Positions 1 to 12,485 are shown, counted from the first letter of the stretch. The stretch: 64,000 nucleotides of DNA from Nemania diffusa (GCA_038501195.1 JBBPUQ010000009.1:1736001-1800000); one strand, 5' to 3'. Numbers and translations are program-made. The notes: a model not told the origin generated them from the letters alone.

Positions 1-789
1 ATGACCGAGCTTGACCCACATCTTGATAGACAAAACTGGGGACCGGAGCAGAAGGCGCGACAGAGGACCCCTGTAAACGCGGTAGTAGCGGAGAGAAATA
101 CTCGCGTCGCGCTTTAGTGGAGTCAATGTGCTAAAGTGGTTTTCCTAGGTACTCTCCTACAGAGTAGTGGCCCGTGCGCTCCTAAGAGCTGAGGTGGATC
201 GTGCGCAAGGCCGCTAGGTACCGCTGCACGCATAAGCTGAATGTGTACAATAGCCCCTTATATAGACCATTCTACATTTTATATTTTAAGTATTGCTCAG
301 GGTTTAGCAAGTCTATAGGGCGCTACCCATATTATCCAACTCAAGCGTTATATCAGAATTTAATCACGATTTCCCTGTAAGGCTCAACTTATGAGCAGGC
401 TGGCCGCGCCCCTAGTGCAAGGTTCAATCGTGGATGCTCGCCCTTTTTTACTCATCTGTACGTCTTCTCACTGATTCACCTCCTAGTAACATATTCTAAG
501 CACTACTTCTTCCATATTCATATTTTCCAGCTGTTATTTTGTTATGTAGAGTATACTCGCTACTTCTGTGCACCTCTAGATTTTCTCCTCTTCTTTCTCA
601 TATTCTCAACTCGGGTACTCAAGACTCTTCTTTCATCGCCCCTCACCCATCGAATGCCCGCTCCATTTATAGGGCCGTTGCTCACGATGACTAGACAGCC
701 TTGTCAGTTTTGCTAGGGGGTATTAGCGCATATTCTTGTCCTGAGGTGGCCACCACAGCCATCCTATAAAAACCGAGGTCCCTTTTTCT
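1..789. other. Left-edge intergenic region and RIC8 promoter
   Basis: A plus-strand open frame starts with ATG at base 1 and stops with TAG at 115-117 (38 codons, hydrophilic). It could be the last exon of a gene cut by the window edge, but nothing in it is recognisable. The rest is non-coding. Pyrimidine-rich stretches around 560-650 and a TATAAA-like string near 765-770 lie just upstream of the RIC8 start and fit a promoter and 5' leader. Confidence 0.4.
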
Positions 790-2431
790 ATGGCTAGCAA
801 TCCTCAACTAGCCCAAGTGGCTGTGCTGTCGGGATCGGGTGAGCCATCCTTTAGTCTTAAGAATCGGGCTTTATTGACAAACTTGGTTCCAGCAAAGCTA
901 TCTGCTGTAACTAGCCTTGTTGATAAGTTAACACAAGACCTGATTTCAACGAATCTACTTGCACATCGTAAGGCACTCCGCGCAAATATTCTCTGAAGCA
1001 TGTCTAATACTGAGCCTATTAGAGAGGGACGCTATCTTAGAGGAGCTTAAGATATACGGCCGAGATCCTCGCAATGCAGACCCCATATTCACAAAAGAGG
1101 TAGACACAAGCCCTGGAGGAGGTTGGTAGATACTTCACTAACAAGATAAAGGGAATTGAAATGCTCACCCGGCACGCATTTGACAGCACTTCCAGTACAA
1201 CATCAAGAAATGCTCTACGCTGTTTATGCAATGCGCTTTTGCTTAAGAAGGAGTGTCGTCAAATGTTTGTGGATCTAGGTTATGAGGCTAAGGTCTGCAG
1301 CAAACTCAAGAACGATAGTCGCGACGATGAATTTCTTGTCTCGAGGATACTATTCCTCACAACATATGACACCAACACGAAACTAGAGCAGCTCATTGAT
1401 AAGTATCATCTCGCCGACTCCATCGTGAAGAATTTGGAACGCCACGCAAGACACCATGGTGATAATGGAAATTCGACCGACGACCCTATGCGAGATATGG
1501 CTTTAGCGGAGACCTTGAAACTACTGTTCAACATCACGCACCACTGCAAACAGAAGACTTCATCATTCACTCAGGCAGTTCCACCCATCGTTACTGTCTT
1601 GTGTAAAGGACACTTCCGAATCAACAAACCACTGGATCCACCGATAGGCCCCTTAGTCAATGCTCTTTTAAACCTGGAAATCGAGGCGAAAGAAGTTCAA
1701 TCGGCTTTGTATCCTCAAGCCAATCCCACCTTCCTTTCAGACCGTCTAGTCGATCTTCTCGAACAGTCAAGGACAATATACGAAGATGAGGAACTTGAAA
1801 GTACAGTAACAGCTCTCCTTGGAGTCATACGACTAGTTCACGGCCATGCGACGGAAGATGTGCGAATTTCGATCGGGAAAAGGCTCTTGCCTTCAGACAC
1901 CGATAGAAAAGAAGTACTTGGGCGTAGTAGCTCGCTTCCTTCTTGGCTTCTCAAGAACTCGACAAACCCCCTAACACCAAGGTTTCGCGACATGATCGGA
2001 GATCTTCTGTTCGATCTCTCAGACAAAGATGCGTCTAAGTTTGTCAATAATGTTGGGTACGGGTTCGCCTCCGGCTATCTCTACAACAAAAATATACCTC
2101 TACCCGGGAATGCTTCTGAAACGTTCAACGATGATGCCGGTAGTTTCGATCGGCCGACTAATCCTGTCACCGGACAATTCCTAGACTCCGAGCGAGACTC
2201 CGATGCACCTGAGTTGACGGAAGCTGAGAGGGAGAGAGAAGCTGAAAGGCTGTTTGTATTATTCCAAAGGTAAAGCTCTCTTATCCAATATTAGTATGTG
2301 AAAAGCTAGTCTAATCTCAGTATAGGCTACAAGCGAACGGCGTGATTTCAGTTGAAAACCCAATGCGAACAATGGTAGAAGAAGGACGCTTCGAAGAATT
2401 ACCAGATGACTTCGAGGAAGATGTCGACTAG
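790..2431 (+). CDS. ric8: RIC8 (synembryn), chaperone and exchange factor for G-alpha subunits
   Basis: Ric8 folds nascent G-alpha subunits and acts as a non-receptor guanine nucleotide exchange factor; in filamentous fungi it supports growth, conidiation and virulence. Proposed exons are 790-838, 893-967, 1023-1099, 1152-2269 and 2326-2431 (474 aa). The armadillo-like body carries family strings: IYGRDPRNADPIFTKEGIEM across the third intron, SRNALRCLCNALLLK, the DPPIGPLVNALLNL stretch, and a conserved LSDKDASKFVNNVGYGFASG segment. The short last exon is acidic and ends DFEEDVD. Intron 2 (968-1022) restores the HQRDAILEELK join expected for the family. Intron 1 (839-892, 54 nt, GTGAGC...CCAG) is inferred: it is a multiple of three, so reading through it adds 18 residues without a stop, but splicing gives a better SGSAKL start to the conserved region. 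Length fits fungal Ric8. Confidence 0.93.
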
Positions 2432-3584
2432 TGTAGATGTCAGGGGCGTAATACAACATTGATAAATTGACACTTCAGACTTAGATAAAGCACCACCTCA
2501 TGTTACGAGTTCCGCGAATATGAACCGATACTAGCATCGTATAATGCTTCAGTTTGGACTTAATGACAACCGGCGCATTAACAGGTACCTTGGGCCCTAA
2601 CGTTAGTACTAAGGGATTAAGCCTCTCCTTCATCCACGCTATTGTATTCTGGAATTTATAGGAGAAGAATATTCGCCGAGTCTAGCAGTCTAGCATTTTT
2701 GAACATGTATATATAGTAGCTATAGTGAACATAGACGAACTACCTACGAAGATACAGAGGTAGCAATACCCCATGCTTAATTATAGTTTCTCAAATGGGA
2801 GAGGGTGAAAACAAAGGTCTACGCTTGGTTTGGAGTTACAGGAGATACCTACTATCTAGCTACAGGCATCTTTGGAAATCATGCTGTGGGTGAGGAAGCT
2901 TAGGTATATTTACTTGGCTCTTCAAGAGTATATTTGCTCGTTACTAGGTAGCTACATATGTAGGTAGGCACGTTCTTTAATAGTACTTGCCAGCCCTGTA
3001 TTATACTTGTCTCGTGCTTTCCTAAGTAAGTCTAGAAATATACATTTTTGACAAAAGAAGTACCTAGCGGATACGGCAATAGACCAAGCACTGCAGCTAC
3101 CCTCACTTGTTTTCCTACACACCTTCTCCCTAAGTACGGCAACATTACAAGATACCTACTACCTACTACCTAGCACCATATCACCAACAACTTCACATCA
3201 ATTCCCGACTTTTCTCCAGTCTTCATTTATATTCCAACTCCTGTATTGTTACAGCCTTGGTTGTAAAGGTTATGGTTACGCGAGAGTATTTATCAACGTT
3301 CAGCCACTCAGAGTGAATAAGGTACGACGATTCCACCATAGCAACACGGTACAATTATTGTATTCTTTTACTTATCATAAACATCAACTAACCTAGGTAC
3401 CAAGTACCTGCAGCTATCTATTACCCTGTGCACCTTTGGAGCCGTTCAGTTAACCCATCAATTTCACCTCCAGATCTCTCGCTACCGTATCAAAACTCTG
3501 CTACGACCACGAGGCTCAACCGCCCATTCCTGTGTAAGCAAACCCATAACCTAACACTAGGTCTATCCTGTAGTTTGTATCAGG
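2432..3584. other. Intergenic region between RIC8 and the chromodomain gene
   Basis: No coding signal is visible. The stretch is AT-rich and contains several copies of the short CTACCTA/TAGGTAG motif, for example at about 2945-2970 and 3155-3175, and a CCTAGGTACCAAGTACC string near 3392. The last 400 bases are pyrimidine-rich and probably hold the promoter and 5' leader of the following gene. Confidence 0.5.
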
Positions 3585-4949
3585 ATGGCATCTTCATCGT
3601 ACGGTCGTGTCGGGGGTGGCGCTCTAGATGACGAGTTCTCTCTCCGCCCTCCTCGTGACCTCTATAAAAAAGGCCCTTTTGGCGTCAAGGGTCCTGAGGA
3701 TCTTGACGAGGATCTTGATGAGGATCTTGATGAAGATATTGATCTGGATTTTGATGGCGACCTTCAACTCGGCCACCAGTAAGTCGCCCTTCCTCTTCCT
3801 ATTGCCCTTACAAATCAATCCCCGGGAAGAACTACATACCCTCATCGATTGCAGTCCTGTAATTGCGTGCTACTACTTTATACACCTATGTGCTGCAACT
3901 CCTTCCTAATTCCAATCAATATATTTCTTTACACTACCATTCCCTTCAGACTTGAATACATCATTTTGATTACCCAACTTCTGTTTTCACTCGATTACAA
4001 GCCGTTGAGATCTTAGTAACAAGTCCACCAGGAAATTAGGCGGTGAGCGTGAATTGGTTCCCGAGGAAGAGAATCGACTCACTAATAAGACCGAAGGGCC
4101 CGCCATCCCCCGACCTGAAAAATTGAACCCCGGACCTAGGGATGGTACCACCTCTGACACTTTTCGTGACCAGGGTACAGGTGAGAACAAGCAAGAAAGC
4201 AACGAGAGTGGGGCTTACGGTGTAGCACAAGAATACGATAATACCATCGACGAATCTACACTTGAAAGAAAGGAATACCCAATACCCAATCGCGGCCAGC
4301 CTTCCGGCGTCAAGATGTTTGCTAGACAGGGAAAAGGCTCATCGAATATCTCTCAGCCAGGATCCGGCGACGGTGGACAAAGCCAAGCTACTAGTAGCCG
4401 TAGTCGTGGTCGACCATTGAAGAGGAGCGATATTCCTGACACTCTATCCATGGCCGACACATCGCGGGGTAGCCGAACGAAAGATGTTGTAGGAATCGGC
4501 CTTCGAAGATCGTCTAGAGCGGCAGCCGAGTCTGCTACCCAGCAGATCACTGAGCAAATTGTACGTTTCTCTATCATATGTTGAGGTGGGACAAACAACT
4601 AACATAGTTATCTAAGAAGAAACGACCTAAGGTTGCAGAGACACCATCCACGCCGTCTACTAGAGGTAGAAAGAAAGACGTTGCTACTCCAGGCAGTAGG
4701 GCGAGGGGCAGGCGTGCACTTGTTAATACACCCACCAAAACACCCACCAGAACGCCCACCAAGACACCTGCTAAGGCTGAATATGAAGTGGAGCTCATTC
4801 TTGAATCACGCAAGAGATCCGGTATTACAGAGTACCTTGTCAAGTGGAAGGGCTACCATGTTAAGGACAACACCTGGGAACCTGCTGCGAACTTGACTCA
4901 CTGTGCCCAGGCACTTAAGGAGTTCCACTCTGGCGGCTCCAAAAAGTGA
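3585..4949 (+). CDS. Chromodomain protein with AT-hook-like motif
   Basis: Proposed exons are 3585-3778, 4032-4560 and 4608-4949 (354 aa). The C-terminus (about residues 299-350) is a single chromodomain: YEVELILESRKRSG, then ITEYLVKWKGY and DNTWEPAANL, with the aromatic-cage-type Tyr, Trp-Lys-Gly-Tyr and Trp-Glu-Pro landmarks, so it probably reads methylated histone H3. Upstream are an RGRP AT-hook-like core (SRSRGRPLKR), basic patches, and a Thr-Pro-Thr-Lys repeat just before the domain. The N-terminus carries an acidic repeat (DEDLDEDLDEDID). No chromoshadow domain is present, so it is not a standard HP1. The 253-nt first intron is uncertain; AG at 4030-4031 is the acceptor chosen because it restores the frame, but a small extra exon cannot be excluded. 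The middle is low-complexity and probably disordered. Confidence 0.78.
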
Positions 4950-5682
4950 TGAAGAGTGGTGGCGGTAGAGGAGTTCTCAAACCCATCACTGAAGAACGGG
5001 CGGCGGAGAACTGGTACCGGGGAGCCTACCGTTTCTTTCTCGAGGCTTGAAATTAGGATGAAGTGATGATTCCGCATTGCAGGCAGAGGTTGCTCAGGAA
5101 AATGCGACATAATGACGGTTTGCCAGAGATGGGGTACCTAGGTAGTTTTTGCAGATCACGTGCAAAATGCGAGTTGCATGCTTTTTAACAGGCTACACGA
5201 CGTATAGTCGCAATTAGGGAATAGGCAATAGGCTACAGGGCAAAATGATGTTCTTTACAAGTCGCGGGATTTCATTCCGCATTCTTCTCATTGTGAACCA
5301 TGAATTGATCTTATACTACCAAATTACAATATAAGTAGGACATACTTTCGCGTGCGTTACCTATCTACTACCTAACCTACCTAGATAGGTACTGTAGGTA
5401 GCCTACCCAGCCTATAAGTACCTACCTAGGTAGGTAAGTATGGAGGTACAGTGCACTACAGTGCATATTCCAGGACCTTAGCCCAATGAAGAAGCGTGTC
5501 GGTGCTGTAATTTGTTGCCTCATCACATGCACGTCAGCCTCGTAGAGCTGATCAATTGGTAACTATTAGCATCACTGTCTTTTGATAGTGATACACTTTA
5601 CTATCATCTGCTGCTGAATCGTCGCTCTTCCCTTCCAAGCGCAGCGCATCGTCCTTTTCCTTTTCGTTCTCGTTCTCCTACC
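4950..5682. other. Intergenic region with palindromic CCTACCTAGGTAGG tracts
   Basis: No ORF of interest. Positions 5360-5452 contain a dense cluster of CTACCTA/TAGGTAGG words, including a palindromic stretch centred on CCTAGG at about 5427. A TACCTAGGTAG copy also sits near 5136. The last 100 bases are pyrimidine-rich (CTTTTCCTTTTCGTTCTCG) and run into a strong ACCATGG start context, fitting a promoter and leader for the PQ-loop gene. Confidence 0.5.
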
Positions 5683-6646
5683 ATGGAGGCCCTTCGATCG
5701 GCTCTGCAGCCGCTGCAGCCACTCACCAACAACCTGCCCGCCCCGATTCGCGATCTAGGCGTGTCCATCATCGGCGAGACCTGCTACAAAACTCTGATTC
5801 TCGATCTCGACCCGACAGATTCCGAATGCCTCAAACTAGCTATTTCCAAGGGCCTAGGCATCGGTATCATCGGCGCCTCTTCCATCGTCAAGGTCCCTCA
5901 GATCCTCAAGCTCGTGCAGTCCAAGTCGGCCTCGGGCATCAGCTTTCTATCCTACGTCCTTGAAACCTCGTCGTACCTCATCACTCTCGCCTACAACATT
6001 CGCAATGGTTTCCCCTTCAGCACCTTTGGCGAGACTGCCCTGATCCTCGGCCAAAATGTCGTCATCACCGTCCTTGTTCTCAACTACAGCGGTCGCGCCA
6101 GTATGGCTGCATTGTTCGTTGCTGTCCTTGCCGCGAGTTTCGCCACGCTTTTCAGTCCGAACATACTTGACATGCAAGCCTTGGGATATCTGCAGGCCGG
6201 CGCTGGCGTCCTAGGTGTGGCGAGCAAGATACCCCAGATTGCCGCCATTCTCCAGGAGGGTGGAACAGGCCAACTAAGTGCTTTCACGGTAAGTACAGTC
6301 TATATGTCGCGCCTCTCGATCCGTACTCGCGCAGGCGCATCGATATTGCCAGTTTTCTAATATCTTTATTTTACAGGTATTTAACTATCTCGCCGGCTCG
6401 CTCTCGCGCATCTTTACAACGCTGCAGGAGGTGGACGACAAGTTAATCCTATATGGCTTTATCGCGGGGTTCACGTTGAACTGCGTCTTGGCGGCGCAGA
6501 TGGTGTACTACTGGAACGCGCCCTCGGCCAAGGCTAAGGGGAAGATGAAGGAGGTGCCTCTGTCTACAGCTGCTCCGAGTTCAGGCGCGTCTACTACGGC
6601 GACACCAAGGAGTAATAAGGGCCCTACCACACGCCGTAGAGGTTAA
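5683..6646 (+). CDS. PQ-loop protein, MPDU1/Lec35 family (dolichol-P-mannose utilisation)
   Basis: Two exons, 5683-6288 and 6377-6646, joined over an 88-nt GTAAGT...TTACAG intron in phase 0 (291 aa). The protein is a multi-pass membrane protein with two PQ-loop repeats: KVPQILKLVQSKSASGISF in the first half and KIPQIAAILQEGGTGQLSAF before the intron. This arrangement, the N-terminal leader ending near GETCYKTLILDLD, and the short basic C-tail match the mannose-P-dolichol utilisation defect 1 family. Members sit in the ER membrane and are needed for use of dolichol-linked mannose and glucose in N-glycan, GPI-anchor and O-mannose synthesis. The tail after the last membrane segment is Ser/Thr-rich and ends in a basic TRRRG. 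The start is supported by a near-ideal CCATGG context. Confidence 0.88.
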
Positions 6647-9128
6647 GCAGCTCTTTTCAATTTCCCAATTTAGCGCTGCTAGAGATCGCTGACACTTTCA
6701 CCCCAATCTTTAATCTTTATTAATACATCACTACTGTTGTCTTTTAACCTGTGTTCTAAGATTTGCTAATGAGTTAGCGTTGCATCATGGTCACGCGTTA
6801 CCATTAGTATTGTATTAATCACCTACCCAATGGAGATAAGTCTTCATGTTGTCATACTTGAGCTAAATTGCGCTACCTATCTAACGTGCTTATAGACGGT
6901 AGTTGTATGTGCCGTGACTTGGTAAAAATCCTATCTATTGAATACCCTTAGGTCAGGTAGCTGGACACTAAGACTTAGAATGAGCGACAGATCTGTACTT
7001 AGTGAGCTACATAAGGCAATAGAATATTCTAGACTACCTACATAATACCCACAGCTATACAGGGGTGGTAGATAGACCACACCGCACCTACAGTATGCCA
7101 GCAGGCTTTCTGCATTATCAGATGTATCCAGTAATGTCCTAGCTCGGATTCTAGCTGGAACGCTCGTGTTGACAAAGGACAACACTTACCGCATCGGCTT
7201 GATTAAGCCCAGCATAGTGTTTAGGCGTTAAACTAACTAACTCGAGTTCAAAGAATGTTATTTCAATGAACATGATCGTGTGTCGATAACGGCCCCAGAA
7301 CTGACGAATTAGCGTCAACCACGCATTAGCTTATAAATTCCTATCTAGCCGCTTCTCGAAACTATTTAGATAGGACTTCTTCATACATACTCTGTGCCTG
7401 CTATATACCAATCCTCAATGGTCATGAGCAGCGAAGATAGACACGTCACCAATACCAAGGTTCTATGTATCGGTTTTCGTGTGGTGCTTATCAAATGGAA
7501 ATTGTAGCAAAGCTGAAGATCCCGCATTAGACCTGTAGGAACGAATCATATGATCAGCCATCCAGTGCAGTCAGTCAATCGGTCAGCCGGTCATCGGCAG
7601 CATTCTGAAAATGCTGTGCGTCTCTACTTGACGCAATTCCCTTGATCATTACATAATCTAAGCCATTAAATCACTTTAAGTGCCGGACCCTTGTTCCCCA
7701 GTTTTCCTGGATTTGAAATCCTACGTACAAGATATCTTACGCATATGTGGTGAACAATTCGGCTTGCTGTCATCTGCAGTGCTGCATGATACTACGCAGT
7801 AGTCATAACTTATTTTATTGGCTTTCATATAGCCGTGGTTGCTATGAAGTTTATTATGACGTTTGCTTATGTTGCATGGAAGCGAGCCAATCACCAATAT
7901 TATTTCCGATTCTCTGTAATACGCATGCATGATAAATCTACGAGATAAGGGAGCGTTCTCAACTTAATTACTGTGTATACTCGCCTGTAAATCGCAACGA
8001 CAACTGACTCGTGTGCTACAGCTCGTAATTTTTAACTGCTAGGACTGTAGGGAGTAGTACAGGCCTAGTTAGACCATGAATTCAAGTCAGCACATTTTAT
8101 ATTTTGCCCAGACCCCAATCCCCGCTGGACTAGCCCGGCTGCACAGCTGCATAGCGGGAAGCCCTGGACCCCTAGATGCTACCTACTGTGACGTTACTTA
8201 GATACTTATCGGGACCACCTACCGATCACATGATCGGGGCTTGACTATATTTGATGCGTCCGGTCTACCTACTAAGTATTAAGTATGCAAGCCTAGACTA
8301 CTATCGTCTCACAAACTCCAGGAGGCCCCCCTTCCCCAGAAGATTGCGACGCTCCCTGTCTAGACGACTAAACAGCCGCGCGGCGCAGCGGTGTTTATGG
8401 GAGAAATGGATCTTCGACTTATGGGACTCGTGACGATGATCCTAATCCGGCAAAAAGCAGCATCGTAATATGTCTATGATTGGCGGATAGGGCTCAAGAC
8501 GGTATTTCCAATCTCGTACTAGTGCGGGGTGTTTACTGGGGATCCATTCTTCTCCTTTTCTTGGCCGATGCGGTGACGATAAAAGTGACTAGAATCCTAT
8601 ATATCTAAATCATGTCGCCATCGCACGACAGCCCGACACCCGCCCTGCGCAACTCATGTAAGCCAACGTGAATACTCCTACGTTCCCTTTTCTTTTCCCA
8701 TTCTGACAAGTGTCGCTTTAAGTCGCGTGCATGTTATGTAATTCGTATTTGTCTACCATATCACCGAGATTACCTAAAAACCAAGTGACAATCCTTCTCG
8801 CAGTTGCTCATCCAGTCTAAATATTTCCCATCCTAATCATATGTGGTCTTCACTTCGACCAGTCCCTTGATCTTTATCTGGCAAGTGGGCAGACTGATCG
8901 CTTTAGCTTACCTCCTCCCTTATCTCGCAGTATCCAGACTGTATAAGTTGGATAGGCCCTCCGTCTTTTCTTACTCTTCGCTTCCATCTCTTGAGTCAAA
9001 CACTTCCCTCTTCTCTCCCTCTCAACCTTTACCTGACACCTCCACAACCTGAGTCATACCTACGATAATTCACCCATCTCGTCGTGTCTTGACTTACTTT
9101 ACTCTCTTTTCGGATTTATCTTTCCATC
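6647..9128. other. 2.5-kb intergenic region, no gene seen
   Basis: Only short spurious frames are present. The sequence is AT-rich from 6700 to 8000, followed by a GC-richer patch at 8100-8420 with small palindromes (GCTGCACAGCTGC near 8139). Pyrimidine-rich DNA at 8930-9050, shortly before the sulfatase ATG, is the probable promoter and leader of that gene. Confidence 0.45.
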
Positions 9129-10925
9129 ATGGCTCCAGATATCGATTCCATCCCACTCGAGGCGAGTGGGAATGGCTCAACGCAGGCTGGTGTCAGTGGT
9201 GGCGATAAGCTGCCAAACATACTCTTTATCATGGCAGACCAGTTGGCTGCTCCCCAACTCAAGATATACAACCCTGAATCCCAGATTCTCACACCAAACT
9301 TGGACGCATTGGCTGCCAAGTCGGTTCAGTTCGACTCTGCATATTGCCCCTCGCCTCTTTGCGCGCCGTCTCGTATGAGTCTTATCTCAGGCCAATTACC
9401 GATGAAGATTGGAGCCTATGACAACGCATCTCAAATTGGCAGCGATGTGCCCACATACGCTCACTACTTGAGGCTCAGAGGCTACCACACGGCATTGGCT
9501 GGCAAGATGCACTTCGTTGGGGATCAGTTACACGGATATGAGACTCGTCTAACCAGCGACATCTATCCCGGGGACTTTGGCTGGGCCGTCAATTGGGATG
9601 AGCCTGACAGGCGACTCGAGTGGTATCATAATGCAAGCTCTATCCTGCAAGCCGGAACTTGCGTGCGAAGCAACCAATTAGATTATGACGAAGAGGTCAT
9701 GTATAGATCTACTCAGTTCTTGTACGACCAAGTTCGTGAAGGCCCGGATAGCCGCCCATTTTCCCTCACGGTATGTTGTCTTTTACCTTTTTGTGGCTCG
9801 TGTTCAAGTATTCTTGGTTCACGCGTCAGCTATCGTAGGTCTATGGGTGTATGACTCGTAACACGTTCTAACCGAGGTTTTCGCGAATAGTTATCTCTCA
9901 CTCACCCCCATGATCCTTACACCATTGAAGAAAAGTATTGGGATCTTTATGAGGGTGTAGACATCACCTTACCCAAGGTCAAAATTCCACAGGAAAAGCA
10001 AGATGCACATAGCAAGAGGCTTTTAAAAGTGTGTGACCTTTGGGACCAGGAATTCAGCGAGGACCAAATCAAGCGCGCCCGGCGGGCATATTATGGTGCT
10101 GTCAGCTATGTGGATGACTGCATCGGACGTATTCTTACAACCTTGAAGCAATGCCGCCTTGACCAGAACACCATTGTCGTGTTCAGCGGTGACCACGGCG
10201 ATATGCTCGGAGAACGTGGCCTTTGGTACAAGATGAGCTATTTTGAGTCGTCTGTCCGTGTTCCCCTGCTAATTTCGGATCCTCGCCGATTTACACCCCG
10301 CCGCGTCAAGGAGAACGTATCAACCCTTGACATTCTCCCCACCCTCTGTGACCTCGTCGGCACCCGGCTGATACCTGGACTACCGATGGATGGCACTTCC
10401 TTGCTGCCTCACCTAGAGGGCAAGCCGGGCCACGATACGGTGATTGCTGAGTACACGGGCGAGGGTACCATTAGCCCCCTCATGATGATTCGACGTGGTC
10501 CTTGGAAATACATCACCTGCCCGACGGATGCACCGCAGCTCTTCAACCTTGAGAAGGACCCTCTCGAGTTGGTCAACTTGGCAGAGCTAGAAAACAAAAC
10601 AGAGGGACTAACGGCTGATGAAGAAGAGGCCAAGGCCAAGTTTGAAAAGTTCGAGGCTGAGGCAAAAACACGGTGGGACTTCGACGCTATCACGCAATCC
10701 GTTCTTCTATCTCAGAGAACTCGGAGGCTTGTGTGGGATGCCCTGAAGGTCGGTAAGTTTGACCCTTGGGATTATAACCCAAACGACAACGGCACCAATA
10801 AGTACATCCGCTCCTTCTTGCCACTCGACGATTTGGAGCGGCGGGCTCGTTATCCTCCCGTCGATAAGTACGGGCGAGAAACACGCGACATCGTGATTGA
10901 TCAGGCGGGGTCGCACAATGAATAA
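9129..10925 (+). CDS. Choline sulfatase
   Basis: Two exons, 9129-9770 and 9891-10925, with a 120-nt intron (GTATGT, branch TCTAACC, GCGAATAG) in phase 0; 558 aa. The N-terminal sulfatase core begins NILFIMADQL (metal-binding Asp). The formylglycine signature C-x-P-S-R appears as LCAPSR, with Cys78 predicted to be converted to formylglycine. The second metal/active-site block SGDHGDMLGERGLWYKM followed by ESSVRVPL is the form seen in choline sulfatases rather than aryl sulfatases, and the C-terminal LDDLERRARYPPVDKYGR tail is also typical of that family. Choline sulfatase hydrolyses choline-O-sulfate to choline and sulfate, releasing stored sulfur. No signal peptide is seen, so it is probably intracellular. 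The start ATG lies behind a pyrimidine-rich leader. Confidence 0.93.
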
Positions 10926-11650
10926 GATGTCGCTCAATTCTCGAACAATTGTCGATTATTGAACCTCACATTATACTCTCGGTCAACAATAAGCTCATAA
11001 GAGCAAGCTTGTTTCGACCCATGTTCCAGGCCTCTTGCATTTTACCTGGCCTCATTTAGCGAAGCGGAATACGGAATCTCAGGGGGTAATGATCACATAC
11101 TTGTTTTTGGAAGCAATTTGAAAAAGATGCCATTGGCTCGTGCATCTATCTACTTATATGTGTGGTTTGGGCATCTTACGGATTGATTACGGTGGCGTTC
11201 TATCGTTCTATTAGGTTTGCGTTAAATAGTTTTCAACTGCTATGTTGGACATACAAAAAGGAAAAGAAAATCCAGAAATAGTAAAATCGCCTTAGACGCA
11301 TTGCAAGACTCTAGTGGGCAATAATTGATGTGAACAGGGGATATATGATCTACATTTAGTCCCTCCCCCTCATTGTGCCACTGCCGCTTCTATTCTGTGT
11401 TAGGTATAGCGATTACGGCGTGCAGAGTGCAGTGTAAGTCTGAAGAGGTACTAGTCTAGTTAGTCGCCTAGACGAGTACCTACAGAACACTTGGGTGGAC
11501 TACTGTGGGTCCGATCCAATTGACTTTACTATGTGCTTCGCATCTCTCTCTCTACTCACTCCAAGTTTAGAGATTGCCTGCAACACTCTCATAGTTACTT
11601 ATTCCCTCCCCTCTACTCTTTTCTCGCGGTATATCCTTAAAATCACCAAC
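10926..11650. other. Intergenic region between choline sulfatase and MED8
   Basis: No coding signal. The first half is the probable 3' flank of the sulfatase; the second half ends in a pyrimidine-rich leader (CTCTCTCTCTACTCACTCC near 11543) before the MED8 ATG. An in-frame GTG/ATG further upstream (11495) belongs to a frame that runs into MED8, but the family N-terminus starts at 11651. Confidence 0.45.
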
Positions 11651-12485
11651 ATGTCATCTCTTGGGTTAAGCCAGGAAGAGCTGAAGGCTGTCGAGCAGAC
11701 ACGCCAACGGCTCTCGCAGCTATCAGCTAGCATCAACAGTCTAATGAATGATGCCTTCGTCAGTAACCCACTGCCCAGCGTGTGCGTGACCCTCTATTCT
11801 CCAACTTCGATCTCTAGCATCATGTCATCGTGCTAATCGAGAGTTCCACAGGGATTCTCTTGAGGCGTCTGCCGACATTCTAAACCATAACGTTCGCGCG
11901 ATTCTCGAAATCGCAACCCAGAACAACGAACTCTTCAGTCGCGTCACAATTCACCCGTCGACAAACTTCCCCGGTCGCACGCAAGAGCATCTCCTCCTAC
12001 AGCTTCTCCGTAAAAAGCCCGATCCCGAGGTTGAAACCGCTATGGAAGCAGGAAGCAAGACACTTGCTAGCATGCCTTTCCCCGGTCGCGCCCCGTCTAC
12101 TACCGCTGGCACGCAGGATCAAGAGAAGGAGAGCGCGCTCGCGGCTATTTGGGACGACGTACGCCAAGGGTGTCAAAGGCGCATCGGCGAGTATGTCATG
12201 AACGAGGAGAGTGACTCCTTTACAGCCGAGGAGCACGAAATGGGCATCGAGAATGTCCGAACAGGCCTCCAGCGCAGCTTCGACGACGAGTACGAAGACG
12301 ATGACGAGGATATGGACATGGAAGACGTCAACGGTGCATCGAATAGAGGACATACCGATCCCGAGCTCATGATTATTGATCGCCCACCGCCACCGCCAGC
12401 TCCCGCCGTTTCAACCCAGGAGGTGGAAGGCGCGACGCTGGAGTCTATAATGCGGATTGCTACGCGCAGTCAGCTCACTGCGTAA
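11651..12485 (+). CDS. med8: Mediator complex subunit 8
   Basis: Two exons, 11651-11781 and 11852-12485, giving 254 aa. The N-terminus LGLSQEELKAVEQTRQRLSQ and the segments PSTNFPGRTQEHLLLQLLRK and SLEASADIL are characteristic of fungal Med8, a head-module subunit of Mediator that contacts TBP and RNA polymerase II machinery. Two overlapping donors exist at the exon edge (GTGTGC at 11780 and GTGCGT at 11782). Only the second keeps frame with the CACAG acceptor and yields the continuous NPLPSVDSLEAS reading. The branch site CTAAT is at about 11833. The second exon holds an acidic linker (DEYEDDDEDMDMED) and a Pro-rich stretch before the conserved C-terminal LESIMRIATR helix. Start chosen from the family N-terminus. 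Confidence 0.92.

Noticed and set aside
11495..11650. 52-residue N-terminal extension of MED8
   Set aside because: The extension is not part of the Med8 family N-terminus, and ATG 11651 has the conserved LGLSQEELKAVEQ start.
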